Shown here piece after piece: positions 18,036 through 26,704 of a stretch of DNA of 64,000 bases (positions are counted from its first letter, which is position 1; every line of letters starts with the position of its first letter). The position numbers were made by a program, and so were the translations under genes. The stretch comes from Paraburkholderia fynbosensis (GTDB lineage Bacteria > Pseudomonadota > Gammaproteobacteria > Burkholderiales > Burkholderiaceae), in contig NZ_CADIKI010000027.1 in the NCBI RefSeq assembly GCF_902859935.1, positions 42,989 to 106,988 of the forward strand, in the 5' to 3' direction. Below the pieces are notes generated by a model. That model had not been told where the DNA came from, ran no database searches, and was given only the letters and a program-made list of their open reading frames with translations.

Positions 18036-18770
18036 TTATCCTCGCTTGCCGTAGAGACTTACCGGTGCATACGGATAAGGTTTGGCCTCACCCACGAACT
18101 CCAGGTAATCGGCGCGCACGCCGGGGTAGCCGATCATCTTCCACGCAGCCATGTCCTTGTTGCCGCCGTAGGACGGGTCGCAGAAATAGCCTTCGTAGAC
18201 GTTGTTGAGCAGGAACGAGCTGAAGAACGTCTTCAGCTTGAAGCCCCCGACCGTCAGCTTGCCGGACTCGATCGCCTTGAACATGTCGGTGCGCTGCGCG
18301 CCCGTCAGTTCGGCAAAGGTCTTGCCGCTGAAGTGCTCGCGGCAATACGCGTTGATCGCGCGAATGCCGAGACGGTACTGTTCCTTCGGCGTGAGTTTCG
18401 ACTGATAGCCGAATTCCGCCTCCGCGGGCAGGAACGGCCCCTGCATGTACCAGCGCGTCGCGTCGCCGTACGGCGTCTGCATCTGGCGGTCGATGTATTG
18501 CGGCACGCCCAGTTCGACGGCACCGGGACCGACGTCGTCTTTCGGAATCAGCACGTCGCAGGCGGCGTTCACGAACGCCCATTCTTCCGGCGTGAAATAG
18601 CCGGGGGTGTAGTTTTCCGCGGTGGGTCTATCGGGCGGCGGCATGCCCGGCGCCTGCGTCTGCGAGCGGGACTGCACGACGGCGCCGGAGACGCCGACGA
18701 CAGCTATCGGGGCAATCGCCAGCGAGCCCTTGAGAAAGCTGCGGCGGCTGCGATCGTTGGTAATCGTCAT
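18036..18770 (-). CDS. gluconate 2-dehydrogenase subunit 3 family protein (Tat-exported)
   Basis: 244 residues. A textbook twin-arginine leader (DRSRRSFLKGSLAIAPIAVV) is followed by TPEEWAFVNAACDVLIPKDD and YIDRQMQTPYG, which are typical of the gluconate 2-dehydrogenase gamma family. The subunit is thought to escort the folded FAD subunit through the Tat system and stay in the complex. I start at the ATG at 18770 (MTITNDRSRRS); the frame is open upstream but would overlap the preceding gene. It ends 5 nt before the GMC start codon. Confidence 0.85.
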   Translation of the reverse strand: MTITNDRSRRSFLKGSLAIAPIAVVGVSGAVVQSRSQTQAPGMPPPDRPTAENYTPGYFTPEEWAFVNAACDVLIPKDDVGPGAVELGVPQYIDRQMQTPYGDATRWYMQGPFLPAEAEFGYQSKLTPKEQYRLGIRAINAYCREHFSGKTFAELTGAQRTDMFKAIESGKLTVGGFKLKTFFSSFLLNNVYEGYFCDPSYGGNKDMAAWKMIGYPGVRADYLEFVGEAKPYPYAPVSLYGKRG

Positions 18771-18798
18771 TGTGATGTGTCGTGGAGGTGAAGAAAAA

Positions 18799-20349
18799 TC
18801 ATGCGACCTTGAATACGTCGACCACGCCATGCAGACTGCGCGACTGCTCGTTGAGCGCCTGCGCGGCGGCGGTCGCCTGCTCGACGAGCGCCGCGTTCTG
18901 CTGGGTGATCGAGTCCATCTGGCTGACTGCCGTATCGACCTGCTCGATGCCAGCGCGCTGCTGTTCGGCGGCGGCCGCGATTTCGTTGACGATGTCGGTA
19001 ACCTGACGCACGGCGACCAGCACCTCCTGCATGGTGCGGCCCGCGTCCGCGACGAGATCCGAGCCGACCGTCACCGTCTGCACCGACTCGGAGATCAGGT
19101 CCTTGATCTCCTTGGCCGCCGCCGACGAACGTTGCGCGAGACTGCGCACCTCGGAGGCGACCACCGCGAAGCCGCGGCCCTGTTCGCCTGCGCGCGCGGC
19201 TTCGACCGCCGCGTTCAGGGCGAGAATGTTGGTCTGAAAAGCGATGCCTTCGATGATGCCGGTGATGTCGGCGATCTTGCGCGAGCTCGCGTCGATCCCG
19301 CCCATCGTGCCGACCACGCGCTCGACCACCGCGTTGCCGCGCGTCGCGACGAGCGACGCGCTGTCGGCGAGCGAACTCGCCGTGCGCGCGCTGTCCGCGT
19401 TCTGTTTCACCGTGGCGGTCAACTGGCTCATGCTGGCCGCGGTTTCTTCGAGCGATGCGGCCTGCTCTTCCGTACGCGAGGAGAGGTCCATCGTGCCGGA
19501 CGCGATCTGCGCGGTCGCGGTCGCAATCGATTCGCTGCTGCCGCGCACGGCCCGCACCGTTTTGGCGAGGCTCGTCTGCATCTTCTCTACGCCGCGCAAC
19601 AGCGTGCCCATCTCGTCGTCGGCGTGCACGTCGATGCGGCGGCTCAAATCGCCTTGCGCAATCGCGTCGAAATGGTCGAGTGCCTGATTCAGCGGATTCA
19701 TGATCGCGCGGCGCAGTGCGAACCAGCTCAAACCGGCGGCCAGCACACCGATCACGATCATCACGCTCGACAGCGTGAAGAACGTGCGAAAGCCCGCTTC
19801 CGCCGCTTCGTAGTTCTGCTTCGCGTTGCTGTACAACGCCTGCTTGACCTTCTCGTTGGCCGCGTTCATGTCGTTGTAGAGCGCGCTCAGCTGCGTCATC
19901 GCGATCTTGTCGACCTGCTCGTGATCGTTGGCCTTGATCGCCTCGATGAAGGCGGAGACCGCGCCGCGCATTGCCTTACGGCGCTCGGTCGCCTCGCCGA
20001 TCAGGCTCGCCTCGTTCTCTTCGTGCGGTTGCTCGACGAACTTCTTCCACCACTCGTCCGATTTCGTGAAAAAGCCGCCGGCACGCTGAATCTGGTCGGC
20101 GGTATTCGGGTCGTCCGGATGCAGCGCGACGCGGTCCAGCACGAGGCGCGTGCGGGCAATGTAGATTTCCGCGTTGCCGATATTGGTCGCGGCGGTCAGC
20201 TTGTTCTCGTACGTGTCGCGATTGGCGCGATTGGCCCGGCTGGTACCGAGCAGACCCAGCACGCCGATCGCCACCATCAGGATCGCGAGGAACCCCATCG
20301 TCAGCGCAATGCGCGCCTGCAGCGAAACCGCCGCCTTGCCAGCCTTCAT
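18799..20349 (-). CDS. methyl-accepting chemotaxis protein
   Basis: 516 residues, Tsr/Tar-like layout: first membrane span (ALTMGFLAILMVAIGVLGLLG), a helical periplasmic ligand domain of ~150 residues, second span (SSVMIVIGVLAAGLSWFAL), HAMP domain, and a signalling domain whose hairpin tip is the conserved ILALNAAVEAARAGEQGRG. The ligand domain looks like a four-helix bundle; its ligand is not readable. It lies only 28 nt upstream of the gluconate-dehydrogenase-type operon on the same strand, so it may be co-transcribed. GGAGAG precedes the ATG. Confidence 0.9.
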   Translation of the reverse strand: MKAGKAAVSLQARIALTMGFLAILMVAIGVLGLLGTSRANRANRDTYENKLTAATNIGNAEIYIARTRLVLDRVALHPDDPNTADQIQRAGGFFTKSDEWWKKFVEQPHEENEASLIGEATERRKAMRGAVSAFIEAIKANDHEQVDKIAMTQLSALYNDMNAANEKVKQALYSNAKQNYEAAEAGFRTFFTLSSVMIVIGVLAAGLSWFALRRAIMNPLNQALDHFDAIAQGDLSRRIDVHADDEMGTLLRGVEKMQTSLAKTVRAVRGSSESIATATAQIASGTMDLSSRTEEQAASLEETAASMSQLTATVKQNADSARTASSLADSASLVATRGNAVVERVVGTMGGIDASSRKIADITGIIEGIAFQTNILALNAAVEAARAGEQGRGFAVVASEVRSLAQRSSAAAKEIKDLISESVQTVTVGSDLVADAGRTMQEVLVAVRQVTDIVNEIAAAAEQQRAGIEQVDTAVSQMDSITQQNAALVEQATAAAQALNEQSRSLHGVVDVFKVA

Positions 20350-20615
20350 TTTTTCTCTCCGAGGACGTCGCCGTGGGCATCACAGCCTTCCACCCTCGTT
20401 TACGGCATGTACTTACTTACCTTTAGGATGACGGCGCGATCGTATGCTTTCTGGGCATTACATGCAGGCTCGCGCGTTGCGGCAAGGGAGGGAAATTCGG
20501 GGGGAAAGGTACGGCCGCTGGGGCGCGTGCGCGAAAAGGCGGCGCTCGGCCTAAGGGTGGAGAGAGCTTGCGAGCCGGATAGCAGCTGCCGCTCGAGAAA
20601 CGCATCGAGAAGCGA

Positions 20616-20651
20616 AAAGGGCTTCGATGGCGGGTTACCCATCGAAGCCCA
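20616..20651 (-). terminator. rho-independent terminator of the binding-protein gene
   Basis: A 12 bp perfect stem (GGGCTTCGATGG/CCATCGAAGCCC) with an 8 nt loop and, on the minus strand, a short T-run. It lies 17 bp past the end of the leftward binding-protein gene. Confidence 0.8.
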
Positions 20652-20667
20652 GATCGAGTCCTACCGC

Positions 20668-21813
20668 TTACATCTTCACTACGTCGACCAGCGTCTTCTT
20701 GCCGTCCTTGTAGTCGTACAGCGAGATCACGCCGTGCTGCAGGTCACCCTTCGCATCGAACGTCGTCTGCCCGGTGACGCCCTTGTAGTCGGTGCCCGCG
20801 ATCTTCGCGAGAACCTTCGACGGGTCGGTCGAGTTCGCGCGCTTCATTGCGTCGACCACGATATACACCGCGTCGTACGTGAACGGCGCGTCGAATTCGA
20901 TCGGATGGCCGAAGCGCTTCGTGTACTTCGCCGCGAATTGCGCGCCGCCGTCCATGCGCTCGACGGCCATGCCCGCCTGCGAGCACACGACATTGCCGGC
21001 TGCCGCGCCGGCCAGCTGCGCGAGGCTTTCGGTACAGACGCCGTCGCCCGACAGCAGCTTTGCGCGCACGCCCAGTTGGCGCGCCTGCTTCGCGAACGGA
21101 CCGCCGGTGGCGTCCATGCCGCCGTACATGATCGCATCCGGATTCTCGCCCTTGATCTTCGTGAGAATCGCGCGGAAGTCGACGGCCTTGTCGTTGGTCG
21201 CGTCGTGCGACATGACCTTCAGGCCGAGCGCCTTGGCGGTCTTCTCGAATTCGTTTGCGAGGCCCTGACCGTATGCCGTCGAATCGTCGACGACCGCCAC
21301 AGTCTTCACGTTCAGGCTCTTCGCCGCGTAGTTTGCGAGCGCCGGACCTTGCTGCGCGTCGGTCGCGACCACGCGGTACGTCGTCTTGAAGCCCTGTTGC
21401 GTGTAAGCGGGGTTCGTCGACAACGGCGAGATTTGCACGATGCGCGCATCGCTATAAATCTTCGATGCCGGAATCGATGCGCCCGAGTTCAGGTGGCCGA
21501 CCACCGCGACGACCTTGTCGTCGACCAGCTTTTGTGCAACCTGGGTGGCCTGGCGGGGATCGGCGGCGTCGTCTTGCGCGTCGAGCACCAGCGTGACCTT
21601 CTGAGCGTTGATCGTCAGGCCCTTCGCATTGATTTCCTCGATCGCGAGGCGCGCGCCGTTCTCATTGTCCTTGCCGAGGTGGGCCGAGCCGCCCGTCAGC
21701 GGACCGACGTGACCGATCTTGACGGTCTGATCGGCAGATGCCGTGGCGGTCATCGCGGCGAATGCAACGACTGCGGCGCTGATCGGCAGCAGTTTATGAA
21801 ACTTGAACGACAT
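20668..21813 (-). CDS. branched-chain amino acid ABC transporter binding protein (LivJ/LivK family), orphan
   Basis: 381 residues. Signal peptide (ISAAVVAFAAMTATASA) then the family pattern VKIGHVGPLTGGSAHLGKDN, VVAVVGHLNSGASIPASKIY, TYRVVATDAQQGPALANYAA and TYDAVYIVVDAMKRANSTDP. Such proteins capture branched-chain amino acids, or in many paralogues amides or aromatic acids, for an ABC importer. No permease or ATPase genes are adjacent, so it is an orphan relying on a distant transporter. Strong ribosome site (GAGGAG) before the ATG and its own terminator, so it is a single-gene unit. Confidence 0.9.
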   Translation of the reverse strand: MSFKFHKLLPISAAVVAFAAMTATASADQTVKIGHVGPLTGGSAHLGKDNENGARLAIEEINAKGLTINAQKVTLVLDAQDDAADPRQATQVAQKLVDDKVVAVVGHLNSGASIPASKIYSDARIVQISPLSTNPAYTQQGFKTTYRVVATDAQQGPALANYAAKSLNVKTVAVVDDSTAYGQGLANEFEKTAKALGLKVMSHDATNDKAVDFRAILTKIKGENPDAIMYGGMDATGGPFAKQARQLGVRAKLLSGDGVCTESLAQLAGAAAGNVVCSQAGMAVERMDGGAQFAAKYTKRFGHPIEFDAPFTYDAVYIVVDAMKRANSTDPSKVLAKIAGTDYKGVTGQTTFDAKGDLQHGVISLYDYKDGKKTLVDVVKM

Positions 21814-22546
21814 TCAGAAATCTCCTCTTTGTTTTCCAAATCAATTGCCTATGACGCTATTAACGCTGCTGGATTCATCCCGGCGAATTCGGCGCGAATG
21901 CGGCCACGTCGTCGAATTTTCAGGTGCAGGACAATAACGTAAAACTGGCGATCGTAAAAGGTTTCGAACGCATGCGGGCGTGCCGGAAGCTCCGAAAAAC
22001 CCTTTGGAACGTGGCACGCATCGAGCAGACGAAAGGATAAGATTTGTAAAAGGCCGCTTTATCCCGATCAATAAATCTTCTTTGAATTCGCGTCGGTCCA
22101 AAGCTCTCGACGATCGAACGCGCGGTCAGCGGATAGCGCTGCCCTGTCATGTCCCGTCTCCTTTCACGCTTTCCGTGCGATATAGGCGCGATACTGCGAA
22201 TTTGCCTGGCGGTGCCAACGAATGTTGTCTGCGCAGCTCGCCTACGCGCCCAGCGAGGTGCGCTCGCGAAAGTGGGGAAGAACGGAATGGGGAGCGTGCG
22301 CTCGCGCATCGACGGATCGCGCGCTCAAGCGGAAAGCTGGATAATCCATTGCTGTCTCCGGCGCAGTTGTTGTTGCACTGCGCAACCTATATTTTATGAT
22401 CGGCCGAGTGAGTGCGGCACTGAAACTGCCATATCGGTATCGAGAGGACTTCCTGCCCCAGGACTGCACGGCGTCGACAGAATGGCAGCGCGAAAAACGT
22501 GCGAACAAGGCGACTTCATTCAACCGCAGTTGAAAAAAATTTCACT
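21814..22546. other. 730 bp gap, divergent promoters expected
   Basis: No supported gene. Lies between the leftward binding-protein gene and the rightward LysR gene. Part of it (22040-22110 and 22380-22430) is AT-richer than its surroundings, as expected for promoter DNA. Short open frames here show no recognisable product. Confidence 0.4.
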
Positions 22547-23443
22547 ATGCGCATTCCACCGGTGAAGGCCATCATCGCTTTCGAGAGCGTGGCCAGAACG
22601 AAGAGTGTCAACCGGGCGTCCGAGGAACTCGGGTTGACCGCCTCCGCAGTAAGCCATCAGATCAGCAATCTCGAGTCGGTCATCGGCCAGCCGCTCTTTT
22701 ACCGCTCAGGCCGCGGGCTCGTGCTCACGCCGACCGGCGAGCGTTATCTGTCCGACGTAACAGGGTCGCTGGCCGATTTGAGCCGCGCCACCGAGCGAGC
22801 GTCGAGCCGCGCCGACGTCGACATCCTGCGCGTGCATTCAAGCCCGAGCTTCGGGCTCATGTGGCTGCTGCCACGGCTCGCGTCGTTTCAGGAGGCCAAC
22901 GGCGATATCCAGTTGAACCTCGCGTGCTCGTATGAGGACGTCTCGTTTACGAGCGGTTATTACGACGTCGACCTGCGTCACGGTTATGCGAACTGGCGCG
23001 ACCTGGAAGTGAGGACGCTACGCGGCGAATTCATCACGCCGCTCGCCTCGCCGAAATATCTGGAAAACCATCCGGTAACAACGCCCGAAGACCTGCTGCA
23101 ACATCGGCTGATTTACTCGGAGACGCCGCTCGTGCAGTGGAAGCAGTGGTTCGGCCGCACCGGCGTGTCCGCCGCGCACAAGACCTTCGACTTTTCGTTC
23201 GACCGCTCCTACATGTCGCTCGAGACGGCCGCGCTCGGTCTCGGCATTGCACTCGAAAGCGCGATGCTCGCCTCGGTGCGAATGAAAGAAGGTGTGCTCG
23301 TGCCGGTCTTCGACGCTTCGCACGCGGTCGAGGTCGGCGCGCACCATCTCGTGTATCCGCCGCAGAATGCCGAGCTTCCGAGGGTTGCGCGCTTTATCGC
23401 ATGGATCGAGCGCGAGGTCGGCGGGATGGCTCGCAAGACTTGA
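22547..23443 (+). CDS. LysR family regulator, GcvA-like
   Basis: 298 residues. The winged helix (PVKAIIAFESVARTKSVNRA, then LGLTASAVSHQISNLE) and the LRVHSSPSFGLMWLLPRLASF effector-domain opening are typical of the GcvA subgroup. Start at the ATG at 22547 (MRIPPVKA). It is followed, same strand, by the SDR-transporter-transketolase genes and is the obvious candidate to control them; the ~210 bp gap to the SDR gene would hold the operator. Confidence 0.85.
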   Translation: MRIPPVKAIIAFESVARTKSVNRASEELGLTASAVSHQISNLESVIGQPLFYRSGRGLVLTPTGERYLSDVTGSLADLSRATERASSRADVDILRVHSSPSFGLMWLLPRLASFQEANGDIQLNLACSYEDVSFTSGYYDVDLRHGYANWRDLEVRTLRGEFITPLASPKYLENHPVTTPEDLLQHRLIYSETPLVQWKQWFGRTGVSAAHKTFDFSFDRSYMSLETAALGLGIALESAMLASVRMKEGVLVPVFDASHAVEVGAHHLVYPPQNAELPRVARFIAWIEREVGGMARKT

Positions 23444-23655
23444 GCGCCGCGCGAGCGGGACTTCACCAGGGTTTTCCAGCACGCATCGCCGCGCATGCTG
23501 GCGCCGCGCCGATGCGGCGTCGCACCAGGCACGCGGTAGGCGTCGTGCAGCACGTCACCTGAATATTTCTCAAACATAGTTGAGCCGTACGCCGTTGATG
23601 CGACCGGACGAGCAGTGGACACTTGCGCCATCACATCAACACTCAGGAGACAACA

Positions 23656-24405
23656 ATGCTGCTCGAGAACAAGGTCGTCATCGTCACGGGCGCCGCGTCG
23701 CCGCGAGGCATCGGCAAGGCAACCGCCCAAGCGCTGGCCGCGCAGGGCGCGCGCATCGTCATCCTGGATCTGCGCGAAGAAGACGCGAAGCGCGCTGCCG
23801 CCGATCTCGGCGACGCGCATCTGGGCCTCGCCTGCGACGTCACCGACAAAGCCGCGTGCGAGTCCGCCGCCAGGGCGACGCTCGAACGCTACGGCCGTAT
23901 CGACGGCCTGATCAACAACGCGGGCATCACGCAACCGGTACGCACGCTGGATATCACCGCGGAAGGCTTCGATGCGATCGTCGACGTCAATCTGCGCGGC
24001 ACGCTCTATATGTCGCAAGCCGTGCTGCCGGCCATGAAAGAGCGCAAGAGCGGCAGCATCGTCTGCATGTCGTCGGTATCGGCGCAACGCGGCGGCGGTA
24101 TTTTCGGCGGCCCTCACTACAGCGCGGCGAAAGCCGGCGTACTCGGCCTTTCGCGGGCGATGGCGCGCGAATTCGGCGCCGACAGCATTCGTGTGAACTC
24201 GATCACGCCAGGCCTCATTCAGACCGACATTACCGGCGACAAGCTCACTGCGGACATGCGCGTGGACATCATCAAAGGCATTCCGCTCGGCAGGCTCGGC
24301 GATGCAAGCGATGTCGCGAACGCGTGCCTGTTCCTCGTCAGCGACCTGTCGACCTATCTGACGGGCATCACGCTCGACGTGAACGGCGGCATGCTCATTC
24401 ATTGA
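23656..24405 (+). CDS. short-chain dehydrogenase/reductase
   Basis: 249 residues, classical SDR. NAD(P) site VTGAASPRGIGKATAQAL, the aspartate after strand 2 (VILDLREED) favouring NAD+, NNAG, catalytic serine in VCMSSVSAQRGGG and the YSAAK dyad are all present; the end is LTGITLDVNGGMLIH. Ribosome site AGGAGA precedes the ATG. It opens a four-gene set with a transporter and a split transketolase, which suggests it oxidises a polyol, sugar or sugar acid to a keto compound that the transketolase then uses; substrate not known. Confidence 0.9.
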   Translation: MLLENKVVIVTGAASPRGIGKATAQALAAQGARIVILDLREEDAKRAAADLGDAHLGLACDVTDKAACESAARATLERYGRIDGLINNAGITQPVRTLDITAEGFDAIVDVNLRGTLYMSQAVLPAMKERKSGSIVCMSSVSAQRGGGIFGGPHYSAAKAGVLGLSRAMAREFGADSIRVNSITPGLIQTDITGDKLTADMRVDIIKGIPLGRLGDASDVANACLFLVSDLSTYLTGITLDVNGGMLIH

Positions 24406-24505
24406 GCCTCGTTCACTAACCTCATTGATTGGCACACAGCCGCGTCGGCCGCGGCCGCGTGCAAGGCGCACCCGGGCCCACCCGGGGCCATGGAAGGAGA
24501 CAGAC

Positions 24506-25834
24506 ATGAAGTCGAAGTCCAACGCTTTGCCCATACCCGCCGATCTGGCGCCACTCGCGAACTCGACCGGCTTCGAGTCGAAAACCTACGCGAAAGTCAG
24601 CCGCCGGTTGATCCCGTTCCTGATGCTGTGCTATCTCGGCGCGTATCTCGACCGGGTCAACGTCGGCTTCGCGAAGCTGCAGATGCTCAGCGACCTGCGC
24701 TTTAGCGAAACCGTCTATGGCATGGGCGCGGGCATTTTCTTTCTTGGCTACTTTCTCTTCGAAGTACCAAGCAACCTGATTCTCCATCGCGTCGGCGCGC
24801 GCCGATGGCTCGCGCGCATCATGCTGACCTGGGCCGTGATCTCCGCGAGCTTCGTCTTCGTGAAATCGCCCACCGCCTTTTACGTGCTGCGCTTCCTGCT
24901 CGGCGTCGCGGAGGCCGGCTTCGCGCCCGGCGTGATTCTCTATCTGACGTACTGGTTTCCGGCTGCGCGCCGCGCCAAGGCACTGTCGCTCTTCTTCATG
25001 GCGATTCCGCTGGCCGGCATTGTCGGCGGGCCGCTTTCCGGCTGGATCATGCACTCGCTGCAAGGCACGATGGATCTGGCCGGCTGGAAGTGGCTGTTCC
25101 TGCTCGAGGCGCTGCCGTCGCTCGTGCTTGGCGTCGCGATCCTGCTCTACCTCGACGACGGCATTGCCAAGGCGAAGTGGCTGACGGACTCCGAAAAGAA
25201 TCTGCTCGCACGCAACGTCGCCAATGACAACGCGCATAAGATCGCGCACGTCTCGATCAAGTCGTTCATCGGCGACCGCCGCCTGTGGCTGATGGCCGCG
25301 ATCTATTTTTGTGTCGTGCTCGGCCAGTATGGTCTGACGTTCTGGCTGCCGACCATCATTCGCAAATCCGGCGTCGCCGACCCGCTTTGGATCGGCGTGT
25401 TCACCGCGATTCCCTATCTGTGCGCGATCATCGCGCTGCCGTTGGTCGGTATGAGCGCGGACCGTCGCCGCGAGCGCCGGCTGCATCTGGCAATTCCGAT
25501 GCTGATCGCCGCGGCCGGCTTCATCGTGCTGCCCACCATCGGCAGCGTGCCGGCCTCGATCGTCTGCCTGAGCGTCGCCGCTGCCGGCATCCTCGCGTCC
25601 TCTTCGCAGTTCTGGTCGCTGCCGACCGCGCTGCTCGGCGGCATGTCCGCCGCGGCCGGCATCGCAGCGGTGAATTGTGTCGCCAATCTCGCAGGCTTCT
25701 TTTCCCCGGCGATCATCGGCTGGCTGAACGACCTGACCGGCAAATCGACCGCCGGACTGATCTTCATCTCGCTGGCCGTCACGCTCGGCGCCTCCCTCGT
25801 CTTTCTGGTGCCCGCCAAGTCGGTGAACCGCTAA
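24506..25834 (+). CDS. MFS transporter, anion:cation symporter (ACS) family
   Basis: 442 residues, about twelve spans. SRRLIPFLMLCYLGAYLDRV and NVGFAKLQMLSDLRFSETVYG are the standard opening of ACS-type carriers for sugar acids, tartrate or phthalate-like anions, and FLLGVAEAGFAPGVILYLTY is the family signature in span 4-5. Start at 24506 with GGAAGGAGA upstream. About 100 nt after the SDR gene and 33 nt before the transketolase genes, it is probably the uptake system for the cluster's substrate, which the family suggests is an organic anion. Confidence 0.9.
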   Translation: MKSKSNALPIPADLAPLANSTGFESKTYAKVSRRLIPFLMLCYLGAYLDRVNVGFAKLQMLSDLRFSETVYGMGAGIFFLGYFLFEVPSNLILHRVGARRWLARIMLTWAVISASFVFVKSPTAFYVLRFLLGVAEAGFAPGVILYLTYWFPAARRAKALSLFFMAIPLAGIVGGPLSGWIMHSLQGTMDLAGWKWLFLLEALPSLVLGVAILLYLDDGIAKAKWLTDSEKNLLARNVANDNAHKIAHVSIKSFIGDRRLWLMAAIYFCVVLGQYGLTFWLPTIIRKSGVADPLWIGVFTAIPYLCAIIALPLVGMSADRRRERRLHLAIPMLIAAAGFIVLPTIGSVPASIVCLSVAAAGILASSSQFWSLPTALLGGMSAAAGIAAVNCVANLAGFFSPAIIGWLNDLTGKSTAGLIFISLAVTLGASLVFLVPAKSVNR

Positions 25835-25867
25835 ACCCATCTTTTACGACCGATCATAGGAGACGAC

Positions 25868-26704
25868 ATGAACCATCCATCCACGGCGACGCTCGCCGAT
25901 CACGCATACCGAATCCGCAAGAACGCCCTGTTGATGGGCGAGGTCCAAGGCCAAGGCTATATCGGGCAAGCGCTCGACATCGCCGATGTACTCGCCGTCG
26001 CCTATTTCGGCGCGATGAACTATCGCCCGGAAGATCCGCAATGGGAGGAGCGCGACCGCTTCCTGCTCTCCAACGGCCACTATGCGATTGCACTGTATGC
26101 GGCGCTGTTCGAAGCAGGCATCCTGCCGGCCGAAGAACTCGAAACCTACGGCAGCGACGACAGCCGTCTGCCAATGTCGGGTATGGCGAGTTACACGCCG
26201 GGCATGGAGATGTCCGGCGGCTCGCTCGGTCAGGGCTTGACGATTGCGGTCGGCCGATGCCTCGGCCTGAAGCGTAAAGCTTCGAAGTCGTTCGTGTACA
26301 CGCTGTTCTCCGACGGCGAACTCGACGAAGGCGCGATCTGGGAAGGGCTTATGTCCGCGAGCCACTGGAAGCTCGACAACCTGATCGCTATCGTCGACGT
26401 GAACAATCAGCAGGCCGATGGCCCGTCGACGCAAATCATGGCGTTCGAGCCGCTCGTCGAAAAGCTGGAAGCGTTCGGCTGGTTCACGCAACGCGTGGAC
26501 GGCAACGATATCGCAGCGGTGGCCGCCGCATTCGATGCGGCCCGCCAGCATCCGGGCGCACAACCGCGCATGATCGTCGCCGACACACGCATGGGTTGCG
26601 GTGTGCCGTTTCTCGAACAGCGCGAGAAAAACCACTTTATCCGCGTCGACGCCCATGAATGGCAACTGGCGCTGCAAGCACTCGAAGCCGGGAGACAAGC
26701 ATGA
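25868..26704 (+). CDS. transketolase-like protein, N-terminal (ThDP-binding) subunit
   Basis: 278 residues, equal to the N-terminal half of a transketolase. SNGHYAIALYAAL, GGSLGQGLTIAVG and the thiamine diphosphate motif FSDGELDEGAIWEGLM...LDNLIAIVDVNN are visible; the first glycine of the GDG motif is a serine, as in many split transketolases. Paired with the next gene it should transfer a two-carbon ketol unit. Split transketolases serve dedicated pathways such as apiose degradation or the sulfo-transketolase route; neither kinase nor sulfonate genes are present here. The stop overlaps the next start (ATGA). Confidence 0.9.
   Translation: MNHPSTATLADHAYRIRKNALLMGEVQGQGYIGQALDIADVLAVAYFGAMNYRPEDPQWEERDRFLLSNGHYAIALYAALFEAGILPAEELETYGSDDSRLPMSGMASYTPGMEMSGGSLGQGLTIAVGRCLGLKRKASKSFVYTLFSDGELDEGAIWEGLMSASHWKLDNLIAIVDVNNQQADGPSTQIMAFEPLVEKLEAFGWFTQRVDGNDIAAVAAAFDAARQHPGAQPRMIVADTRMGCGVPFLEQREKNHFIRVDAHEWQLALQALEAGRQA

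Noticed and set aside
18622..21942. A plus-strand open frame of more than 1100 codons
   Set aside because: It runs antisense to the chemoreceptor, the binding protein and the dehydrogenase subunit. Its translation is Arg/His/Val-rich without domains, the usual artefact of strong third-position GC bias.
22499..22546. Upstream in-frame start for the LysR gene
   Set aside because: Family similarity begins at the second ATG (22547); the extra 16 residues do not match LysR proteins.
24422..25840. A minus-strand open frame of ~470 codons
   Set aside because: Antisense to the MFS transporter gene; composition is Arg/Gln/Asp-rich without structure.
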